From Bacteroidales bacterium (GTDB lineage Bacteria > Bacteroidota > Bacteroidia > Bacteroidales > F082), in the NCBI GenBank assembly GCA_016281295.1, contig JAEEII010000153.1:1-33349 (forward strand): DNA of 33,349 bases. The letters are read 5' to 3'. The notes below the pieces were generated by a model that saw only the letters and a program-made list of their open reading frames with translations, did not search any database and was not told the DNA's origin. The translations under genes were made by a program, and so were the position numbers. Positions 14,931 through 22,175 of this stretch are shown piece after piece. The number at the start of each line of letters is the position of its first letter. The first letter of the stretch is position 1.

Positions 14931-15170
14931 CCCCATGCGGTAGCATCCTGCGAAGGATGTGGCGATGGGGGAGACATATTGTAAAGAAGGCGTTTGCCGA
15001 GCTTGTTTTTGTACTCTTTGAACCTGAGAAATTCAATATGCACAAGCAGAAACAGAGCGGAGGTAGATGCCCACGGTTTCAGCGTGGGTATCTATGCTGC
15101 TTGTTCCTTGTGCGGGTTTCTCAGGACCTAAAGAGTGGAACAGCAGCAAGAGATACCCCGCTTTCTTTTT
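14931..15170 (+). ncRNA. Candidate structured non-coding RNA, about 240 nt
   Basis: The promoter is followed by dense complementary segments. Hairpin 1: CCCCAT (14931-14936) with ATGGGG (14965-14970), enclosing CATCCT-GCGA-AGGATG (14944-14959). Long hairpin 2: ACTCTTT (15013-15019) with AAAGAGT (15130-15136); CCTGAGAAA (15023-15031) with TTTCTCAGG (15117-15125), nine perfect pairs; GCACAA (15040-15045) with TTGTGC (15108-15113); and a 12-bp terminal stem 15064-15075 with 15083-15094 closed by GTTTCAG. A competing helix pairs 15096-15107 with 15137-15147 (one bulge). A CCCCGC-TTTCTTTTT end near 15156-15170 may be the 3' end. The rod with interrupted stems is reminiscent of 6S RNA, but I cannot assign a family. 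It is not tmRNA, RNase P or SRP by the landmarks I know. Confidence 0.6.
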
Positions 15171-15199
15171 GTGTGTAGCAAAGATAGTTAAAATGTTAC

Positions 15200-16678
15200 A
15201 TTCCGTGTTCGGGTATTTGGCGGAGGAAAAAATAGTTTGTATGAAAAAACTGTTTTTGTCAAATTTACTATTATCAGTGTTCTTTTTATCATTGACTAGT
15301 TGTAAGCAATCTGGAACACCTACAGAGATAAACTATCTCAATGATTTCCATCATGCTTATTTTATGGCACAGGAAGATGAACTTATTGAGGATAGTTTGG
15401 CCTTATATGTTGATTATTCGACATGTATTGCTCAAGCTATGGGTGCAAATCAGACTCCAGCTTCGCATTTTTACATGGATATGGTTCCTACGATATCTAA
15501 TGCTACTAAGAGTTACTGGTCGATAAAAGGCAGTGATATTACAAAAGAAAATGGAGATGTTTATACTTTACTTCGTTCTGTGAATGAAGTAAACTACGCG
15601 GACTTGGTTGGTGCTGTAAACGATATAGCAAATGGTAAAACGGAAGCGGTACTTCTTACAGATGGGGAGTTCTATGAACAAACTATTACGAGAGATAATC
15701 CGAATAATCCATACATGGCACTGGCAATTGAGAAATGGCTAAAACGAGGCCATGATATTTATGTGTTTTCTGAACCATACACTGAATATTATCATGGACA
15801 CCTATATGATAAGAAGAGATTCTATTTTTTATTCACAGATACACGGCTCAAGGATAATATTTTTGATAGAGTACGGAAGAATGTTAGGTTTGAGGATTAT
15901 CCAGATGTAAAATACTATCACCTAACAGCTAATAATCCAACTTTGATGACAACAAATACTGCTTTTGAGTTTTCGTCAACGCCACATGAATTGCTGGAAT
16001 GTACACCAGAAGGACATGGAAGTTATGAAATACAGGATTGGAGCTTGATGGATTGGAAGAATATTGAAAAATATATCCTTCAGGCATACGACGAAAAAAC
16101 AGGGGAGCTGATTCCGGATGGAGAGCCGGTGATAAGTGGTCTAAAACTGGATAAAAATTTCCAAGGTGGTTGCTACCGAATAGAAGACATTGAACTCGTC
16201 GTTACTAATATTAACGAGGTATATACAGCTTTTGTGGATAGCCTTGATTCTGGTCTTACGGCATCTCAAATAACAGATGTAATGCCTATCCAACTATCCC
16301 CTGCCGAACATTTTATGAAACTTGACAAAGATGAATTCAAAAAACATGGAGATATCAACATTCATTTTGATGTACAGAATTTCAATCCTGAGATTTTAGA
16401 CAGTAAACCTTATAATTATTTCAAGATAGATATCATCGTTAAATCATTCATCAACAACTTCTCTCATAATCCTATGGCTGAAGCAATATTCGAATTTCAG
16501 TCAATAGATAGACCAGGAGAGACCAATCGTTCAATTGCTGAAAGCATCAAACAAGCTGTGTCTAAGACAGACGTTGAAGGCTTGATACAGGGTAAAACCA
16601 TTTATACTATATATGTTAGGAGTAATAAATATTAATCATAAATAAATAACGATCAAAAAGTTGTGCCCGACACGGAAT
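15200..16678. repeat. Inverted repeat bracketing the vWA-like lipoprotein gene
   Basis: ATTCCGTGTTCGGG at 15200-15213 recurs inverted as CCCGACACGGAAT at 16666-16678, one base shorter. One lies 28 nt before the lipoprotein ATG and the other 14 nt before the membrane protein ATG. The span is given from arm to arm; the arms alone are the repeat. Confidence 0.6.
15241..16635 (+). CDS. vWA-like lipoprotein, first gene of the tubulin/Hsp70/TerD locus
   Basis: A 464-residue protein. The signal peptide MKKLFLSNLLLSVFFLSLTSC gives a lipobox with Cys21, so it is anchored in the envelope. Residues about 53-260 look like a von Willebrand A fold: strand LALYVDYST (Asp58, Ser60, but Cys62 where DxSxS needs Ser), a segment NYADLVGAV where the MIDAS Thr would be Tyr, and LLTDGEFY (Thr140-Asp141-Gly142). 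The metal site is therefore partial. The C-terminal 200 residues are unassigned. ATG 15241 is preferred because the lipobox follows it and GGAGG precedes it; the frame is open upstream from 15067. An inverted repeat (15200-15213 and 16666-16678) brackets the gene. It probably gives the system its contact with the periplasm or outer membrane. Confidence 0.75.
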   Translation: MKKLFLSNLLLSVFFLSLTSCKQSGTPTEINYLNDFHHAYFMAQEDELIEDSLALYVDYSTCIAQAMGANQTPASHFYMDMVPTISNATKSYWSIKGSDITKENGDVYTLLRSVNEVNYADLVGAVNDIANGKTEAVLLTDGEFYEQTITRDNPNNPYMALAIEKWLKRGHDIYVFSEPYTEYYHGHLYDKKRFYFLFTDTRLKDNIFDRVRKNVRFEDYPDVKYYHLTANNPTLMTTNTAFEFSSTPHELLECTPEGHGSYEIQDWSLMDWKNIEKYILQAYDEKTGELIPDGEPVISGLKLDKNFQGGCYRIEDIELVVTNINEVYTAFVDSLDSGLTASQITDVMPIQLSPAEHFMKLDKDEFKKHGDINIHFDVQNFNPEILDSKPYNYFKIDIIVKSFINNFSHNPMAEAIFEFQSIDRPGETNRSIAESIKQAVSKTDVEGLIQGKTIYTIYVRSNKY

Positions 16679-16691
16679 TAGGGATAATGAA

Positions 16692-17150
16692 ATGAAAAAA
16701 ACTGGTTTGTTCGGACTTGTTGTCCTGATGTTATTAGCGTTTTCTGTCGTTTCTTGCCAGAAACAGCATCCAGTAACAACCATTTCACAATTGACCGCAT
16801 TAAAGCAAGAAACTATTATTTGTGCGGTTGTGGTTATGGCGGTGGCACTTCTTGTGTCTTTTGTCATAACAACTTTAATCCCCTACAAAGGAGGAAAGGA
16901 CAATTCTTACATAGCAAGAAGAATAGTTTTTATCTTGTGTTGTGTAGTTTCGGCTTTGGCTTTTTGGGTTTACAACCAAACTGTCGTTATGGCTACTATT
17001 AGAAATGCCGGATTTCAAAGTCAATTTGGTTCGACCAATCTATTGTGTCTTCTGATAACGGTAGTAGGTTATCTGCTTTTTGGTTTTCTTATTGCCTTGA
17101 TTTTCAAAAAATCAAAGTTTGCAACCGTCTTCTTCAAACATAAAAAATAA
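16692..17150 (+). CDS. Small polytopic membrane protein with lipobox-like start
   Basis: A 152-residue protein. The N-terminal hydrophobic stretch ends in FSVVSC, a possible lipobox (Cys22), followed by three transmembrane segments (about 43-65, 79-97 and 117-138) separated by short loops with positive residues (YKGGKDNSYIARR, KKSKFATVFFKHKK). The tail is Lys-rich and likely cytosolic. No known domain. ATG 16692 is chosen over the ATG at 16687, which reads straight into TGA. It ends 6 bp before the tubulin-like gene, so it is surely co-transcribed and a good candidate for the membrane anchor of the cytosolic filament-like proteins. Confidence 0.7.
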   Translation: MKKTGLFGLVVLMLLAFSVVSCQKQHPVTTISQLTALKQETIICAVVVMAVALLVSFVITTLIPYKGGKDNSYIARRIVFILCCVVSALAFWVYNQTVVMATIRNAGFQSQFGSTNLLCLLITVVGYLLFGFLIALIFKKSKFATVFFKHKK

Positions 17151-17156
17151 TAGAAT

Positions 17157-18770
17157 ATGGCAAAGAAATTTTTTGTACTGGGTATCGGAGGAACAGGGAT
17201 GCGGTGTATTGAGTCGCTTATCCATTTGTGTGGCATTGGCATGTTTGACGATACAGACCTGCATTTGTTGGCATTAGACACAGATAAGAACAATGGTAAC
17301 TTTGCTCGTCTGAAAGCAGTAAAGGATGCCTATCTTAAAGTGAAGTCTTTGGATGCGAAGAATAGAACAGCTAATAAGGATACGTTTTTCTCTGCTAACC
17401 TGAAATATTATGAGTTTAGTCCAAATTATGAGGAAAAGAGTTCCTTTAAAGATGTGTTTGGTTATGGTGACACTCAATATAATCAAAGGGAGAAAACAGA
17501 TTTAGCAGATTTGGTTTTTTCTGATGATGTTGAAGGTTTTAATCTTCGTCATGGATACAGGGCTCAAACTCATCTTGGCTCGATGATGATGTATCATTCC
17601 ATTATTGAGGAGGCTAAAAAAACGAGGAAAAACCAACTACAAGATTTTCTTCAAGCTTTAATTAATGCTGCACAAAACGGGCATCCCAGAGTGTTTATTT
17701 TAGGGTCTGTATTTGGTGGAACAGGAGCCTCTTCTATTCCAATTATCCCACAAGCTATATCAGAAGCGGCCAATATTTTATCCAACGGTTCCGTGGATGT
17801 TTTGAACAGTGCATTTTTTGGTTCAACTTTGTTGACGGCCTATTTTAATTTCAAGGTGCCATCAGAGGCAGAGCGCAATGAACAAAAAATCATTGCTACG
17901 TCAGATAAGTTTGCAATGAATTCACAAGCAGCCATGATGTTCTATCAGGACGATGCTACAGTAAAAGCAACGTATCAAAAATTCTATATGATGGGCACTC
18001 CTGGGCTTGATTGGAATCCTATGCAAAAGAACTCGGATGCCATCAATGAAACCATCACAGGTGGCGATAAGCAGAAAAACGATTCTCATTACATTGAACT
18101 ACTTGCTGCATGTGCGGCTTTGGATTTCTATAGCATTGATGAATCACGACTTAATGTTAATAAAGAGGAACAAACAACCGATTATCAGTATCGATCGGTG
18201 AACGATGACGGTAAGCTGGAGTTTCAGGATTTTGTTGGACAAGATAGAGCAGAGGAATTCGCAAAGAAATTCGGTATGCTGGTAATTTCGTCCATTCTTT
18301 GCAATGACACAGATTATGATTTTGTTGCCGGTTTGCAAAGTGGGGATCAGCATATTGAAGGATTCTCTGATGTTAATGTTGTACAAATCAATGGACTGAA
18401 AGATTACTTTGCTTTGTTCCATTTTGGATTAGACAAAGAGGATAGATTAACAGAGGGTTGGTTGAGACAATTGTATCGGTCAGCAGGACAAGGAGACAAC
18501 TTTGTTTTTAATTCGGAAATCTTTACTCCAGAAAAGCGAAAGGAATTGAGCAAATGCGATTGGAACAAAAAACTGTACAAGGAAGATGGAGTAGGAAAGG
18601 ATAACCATTTTAGTGCATCCGCAATTAAACCCAAGTTTAATGAGTTTAAAAAAGCTTTTCTCAAGATCTACGAGGGGAAGAGTAACGAAGCTGCTTCGCT
18701 AACTAATAGACATGAACAATTGCTGAAGCAGATGTATGATACTTTAGTTTCACTTTACCAATTCAAATGA
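17157..18770 (+). CDS. Tubulin/FtsZ-superfamily GTPase-like protein
   Basis: A 537-residue cytosolic protein. The N-terminus has the glycine-rich nucleotide loop VLGIGGTGMRCIESL (residues 7-21), as in FtsZ GxGGxG. The signature comes at residues 183-192, GSVFGGTGAS, equal to the tubulin motif GGTG(S/A)G with Ser instead of the last Gly, preceded by strand PRVFILGS. LALDTD (39-43) matches the T2-like strand where FtsZ has NTD. The C-terminal 250 residues do not look like the FtsZ activation domain, so this belongs to the divergent tubulin-like proteins (Tubulin_2 type) seen in operons with vWA or Hsp70-like partners. It should bind GTP; whether it polymerises is open. It is 7 bp upstream of the Hsp70-like gene. 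Confidence 0.8.
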   Translation: MAKKFFVLGIGGTGMRCIESLIHLCGIGMFDDTDLHLLALDTDKNNGNFARLKAVKDAYLKVKSLDAKNRTANKDTFFSANLKYYEFSPNYEEKSSFKDVFGYGDTQYNQREKTDLADLVFSDDVEGFNLRHGYRAQTHLGSMMMYHSIIEEAKKTRKNQLQDFLQALINAAQNGHPRVFILGSVFGGTGASSIPIIPQAISEAANILSNGSVDVLNSAFFGSTLLTAYFNFKVPSEAERNEQKIIATSDKFAMNSQAAMMFYQDDATVKATYQKFYMMGTPGLDWNPMQKNSDAINETITGGDKQKNDSHYIELLAACAALDFYSIDESRLNVNKEEQTTDYQYRSVNDDGKLEFQDFVGQDRAEEFAKKFGMLVISSILCNDTDYDFVAGLQSGDQHIEGFSDVNVVQINGLKDYFALFHFGLDKEDRLTEGWLRQLYRSAGQGDNFVFNSEIFTPEKRKELSKCDWNKKLYKEDGVGKDNHFSASAIKPKFNEFKKAFLKIYEGKSNEAASLTNRHEQLLKQMYDTLVSLYQFK

Positions 18771-18777
18771 TTGAACT

Positions 18778-21700
18778 ATGACAAAAGCACTATTGATAAA
18801 GAGTTATACGACAAAAGGAGGAACCCAAGGTGTTTGGAATGACCTTGACGATGCTTTCTCCTATGTACAAGGCATCAATACAGGGAAGGTTTTGGATAAT
18901 TTGACGGCAGACAAATTAAATGCCCTAATATCTGGAGTGCCTTCACCATGGGCAAGAGCCAGGCTTTTTAAGTTTGCCTTTGACACCCTCGCCAACCCTG
19001 ATCCCAATATTGAGTCTTCTGGATTAGACCAGTTCTATGAAATGCTTTGTGCAGAGTGGAAGGGCTTGATTGCTGTGATGGCGTTGTTCCCAGATAGAAT
19101 CAAGTTCTCAGAACCAATCGTTATGGATTCAACGGGTGATAACTATGACATTGCTTCGGCTTTTGGCAGGATGTTGTTTGATGATAGCGATGTTTGGTCA
19201 GACCAAGATGCATTGTCGAAAGACCCTGATGCCAAGCCATATATTCAGTTAATTTATTACAAGAATCACCTTGTGGGTGGAACGTCGCCAATGACAGGTT
19301 TCTTCACGGGCGTGAATTACTCAAAGCTGAAGGCTGACATGACGGATATCAATTGGTATAGAAACGGATTGTTTGAAGACCCCACCAGGTATATTTCAAC
19401 TCCAGCTCTTTTACAAAAACTATACTTGTTTGTGAAGAACATGAATGGGAATTTAGAGCAGTTTGAAAAGAAAGTCAATTCACAACGGAGAGACAAACGC
19501 AAATTAGATCTTTCGGGCTTTAAAGCAATTAGTCGAAAATGGGAAGATGAGCTTTTCAAGAAAGGTCAGGGTAAATTAGTTGATAAGGGGCCGGTTGCTC
19601 AATACAGTAATTTGCGTTGTCCGTTCTCTACACTTTTGAATAGTAATGTTCCTGTGTATTTAAAGCCTGATTTCACTTTTACCTATACTAACGACGGCGA
19701 TTATAAAGTGATTGGGGATGTGCAAAATCTATTAAGTAATGATAGATTTGTGGTTGGCTGGGCAGAGGAAGCAAATCAACGGCCAAAACGGTCGGATGGC
19801 CCCATCTATTATGTACAAGTAAGAGATATTAAAGACAATAGTTGTTACTATTTCTCGTTGCCTCTTTCAGAAAATGGATTGGATATTTTCAAAAACTCAC
19901 TTTCGGGTCTTTTGGGATATACACAAGGAGGCAACTCTCGATTGAAGGCAACAATAACTGATTCGGGGCAGCTTGCTGTTTCTATGTTGGTAGAAATTGA
20001 TGGGCAAGAAGTTGCTTTGAATACCAGGGAATATGAAATTAGTTGGCAAAACGATCCCGGAAAAGTTATTTTATGGCCTAATTTTGTTTCGGAACGATGG
20101 AATAAGTATTATTTGTATTCTGAATTTACTGCTGAAGCAGAACAACAGTTTGTGCCGATTTTTAGATGGCAGGGTGATATTGTTCGAAATATCAATGGAG
20201 AATTCTTAACCTCACGTTATGAATTGCAACCCGACGAACAAAAGCAAGTTGATGTAAAAAAACTGGTGATTTATCCGAGCGGAGAGGGAGATGATCTGCC
20301 AAAATATAATATTGTCTCATCAGACAAACCTATGGCGGGATTGTCTGCTATAGTTAAAGAAACAGGCAAAGAGGTACATGCAGGTTTCTTGATGTTTAGA
20401 CAGACGGAGATTGAGGATAGGACATCCGTTGACATGAATATTGATGCCATTGTTGGTTTTGACTTTGGCAGTAATAATACATGTGTATATTACAATGCGG
20501 ATGATAGAGGTCCCATGCCTATTAAGTTCGAAAACTATAGAGCTGTATTGGTGGGTCAGGAGAATAACGACAGGAGATCCCCGGCGCTCAATGATGAATT
20601 GTTGTTCTTTAGTAATTATCCTTCCGATAATGGTCAAGTGAAGTCATGGCTACACGAACACGATTCTCGGTATAATAAACATAGGGAAACCGAAGAGATT
20701 GCTGGAGGGGTTCCTGTCAACAGGCCAAATGTTTTGGTTAATAAGATGACCCAGTTTGACATCACTACACAAGCTGGTATCCTGCACTATAATATGAAGT
20801 GGCTTGACTCTGACAAGGGTATGCCAAAGAAGTTGGCTTTCATGAAATCTATGTGGCTTCAAACATGCGCCTATTTATATAAGAACAGAATTAAGCCAAC
20901 TCAAATTAATTGGAGCTATCCTGGTTCGATGATGGAGTCTGATGTCAATGACATTGAGAAGATTTTTGAGGAGTTAACAAGAATGACACCAATCACTCGG
21001 TGCAGAGTTGAATTACCTGAAAACCGTGTTACAGAAGCCGAAGCAGTTTGCAGTTTTGCTCTGTCGCAAGATTTTGGGTTGAATAGAGATAACATGTTTC
21101 TTGGTATTGATGTTGGTGGCAGCACTAGCGATATCTTGTTGCTTGCCAAAGACCCAGAGAATGGTGGTCGGGCTTCGTTGTATAGAGAAAGCTCTGTACG
21201 TATGGCGGCTGGCGTTTTCTTTGATGCTGTGACAAAATCTGAAACTTTTCGTGAAGCCTTGGTTAGTTTCCACGAAGGAAAGAAAACAGGGGTTTATGTT
21301 GCAAATATCAAAGAAATGTTGAATGAGCCGTCAAAAGCCCCGTATTACCTTAATAACATTTTTGACCAGTTAAAAACAGCAGAAGATTACGAGGTGTTTT
21401 ATTCCTCGATTGACACAAATGCCAAAGTGGTATTCACCATTCCCGCTTATGTAACGGGTTTGTTGCTTTTCTATTCAGGAATGTTAATAGGCAAGACTAT
21501 AAAAATGCATCACCTTGACAATATAAAACGCATCGATGTTTTGTCATTTGGCAAGGGAGGGCGTTTGTTCCATTGGCTGCGCAACTCTGCTGGCCGTCAC
21601 GCTACAAGCGATTATTACTCAAACTGTGTTAATGCTGGTGTAAAATGTGTTTGTGACACCGATTTGGTTGTAAAGTATCGTGATGAGATTGAAGTTGATA

Positions 21701-22155
21701 ACAAAGCGGAAGTTGCCAAGGGTTTGTGCGATATGCGTGAGTTGTTTAAGATTGACAATGGATGTAAGTCGGATATTTGTGGAGAAAAGAATGTCAGTTA
21801 CACGACAGCAGATGGTAATGCTCGTATGTTGAGCGTTGAGGACGAACTCACCGGTGATTATTTCGCAAATGAGATGAATAATTTCGATTTTTCTGGAGCG
21901 GTTAATTTCGCGAAATACATGGACATATTTATTGACTTTGTAAGCCAAAAGACGAGTCTGTACAAACAAGCTGATAAAACATTGAGAGACGATGTTGTGG
22001 ATGTTCCTGCAAGGATTTCGGCTTTTGTCACAAAAGACAATGAGTACAAAAAAGCTCGGAATAACAGCTCAAATGGATTCCATTATCATCAACCGATTAT
22101 TATTGCAGAAGGTGCGTGTTTCCTGGAAGTGCTAATTAAGAAAGTGTTCAGCTAA
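18778..22155 (+). CDS. Large actin/Hsp70-fold ATPase with novel N-terminal region
   Basis: An 1125-residue protein. The C-terminal half holds an Hsp70/actin ATPase core: phosphate-1 IVGFDFGSNNTCVYY (Asp562), phosphate-2 FLGIDVGGSTSDILLL (Asp778), and an adenosine-type motif DVLSFGKGGRLFHWL (Gly925-Gly928). Both phosphate loops carry the key Asp and glycines, so ATP binding is expected. The spacing of more than 210 residues between the loops is longer than in DnaK, and no DnaK-type substrate-binding domain follows. Residues 1-550 are unlike any family I recognise; they are soluble and mixed alpha/beta with a DxD-rich stretch near 120-150. SrfB-type proteins are the nearest known analogues of a long Hsp70-like effector beside a tubulin-like gene. 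It sits 7 bp after the tubulin-like gene and 20 bp before the next. Confidence 0.78.
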   Translation: MTKALLIKSYTTKGGTQGVWNDLDDAFSYVQGINTGKVLDNLTADKLNALISGVPSPWARARLFKFAFDTLANPDPNIESSGLDQFYEMLCAEWKGLIAVMALFPDRIKFSEPIVMDSTGDNYDIASAFGRMLFDDSDVWSDQDALSKDPDAKPYIQLIYYKNHLVGGTSPMTGFFTGVNYSKLKADMTDINWYRNGLFEDPTRYISTPALLQKLYLFVKNMNGNLEQFEKKVNSQRRDKRKLDLSGFKAISRKWEDELFKKGQGKLVDKGPVAQYSNLRCPFSTLLNSNVPVYLKPDFTFTYTNDGDYKVIGDVQNLLSNDRFVVGWAEEANQRPKRSDGPIYYVQVRDIKDNSCYYFSLPLSENGLDIFKNSLSGLLGYTQGGNSRLKATITDSGQLAVSMLVEIDGQEVALNTREYEISWQNDPGKVILWPNFVSERWNKYYLYSEFTAEAEQQFVPIFRWQGDIVRNINGEFLTSRYELQPDEQKQVDVKKLVIYPSGEGDDLPKYNIVSSDKPMAGLSAIVKETGKEVHAGFLMFRQTEIEDRTSVDMNIDAIVGFDFGSNNTCVYYNADDRGPMPIKFENYRAVLVGQENNDRRSPALNDELLFFSNYPSDNGQVKSWLHEHDSRYNKHRETEEIAGGVPVNRPNVLVNKMTQFDITTQAGILHYNMKWLDSDKGMPKKLAFMKSMWLQTCAYLYKNRIKPTQINWSYPGSMMESDVNDIEKIFEELTRMTPITRCRVELPENRVTEAEAVCSFALSQDFGLNRDNMFLGIDVGGSTSDILLLAKDPENGGRASLYRESSVRMAAGVFFDAVTKSETFREALVSFHEGKKTGVYVANIKEMLNEPSKAPYYLNNIFDQLKTAEDYEVFYSSIDTNAKVVFTIPAYVTGLLLFYSGMLIGKTIKMHHLDNIKRIDVLSFGKGGRLFHWLRNSAGRHATSDYYSNCVNAGVKCVCDTDLVVKYRDEIEVDNKAEVAKGLCDMRELFKIDNGCKSDICGEKNVSYTTADGNARMLSVEDELTGDYFANEMNNFDFSGAVNFAKYMDIFIDFVSQKTSLYKQADKTLRDDVVDVPARISAFVTKDNEYKKARNNSSNGFHYHQPIIIAEGACFLEVLIKKVFS

Positions 22156-22175
22156 TTGAGAAAGGTTGGAATCAG

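Larger units (their letters stand above)
14842..15240. other. Intergenic region, 399 bp
   Basis: It holds the hairpin at 14882-14902, the promoter and candidate RNA above, and a 70-bp tail (15171-15240) with the ribosome site (GGAGG at about 15223-15227) of the next gene and one arm of an inverted repeat (15200-15213). An open frame from 15067 leads into the lipoprotein but lies inside the RNA structure and has no signal sequence at its start. Confidence 0.6.

Noticed and set aside
14931..15170. Retron-like msr-msd RNA
   Set aside because: The hairpin layout invites the idea, but no reverse transcriptase lies in the window; the downstream gene is a vWA-like lipoprotein.
14931..15170. tmRNA, RNase P or SRP RNA
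   Set aside because: No tRNA-like end or tag frame, no RNase P core sequences, and no GGAA-type SRP loop.
15067..15240. 58-codon N-terminal extension of the vWA-like lipoprotein
   Set aside because: It lies in the structured RNA, and adding it would bury the signal peptide and lipobox that begin at 15241.
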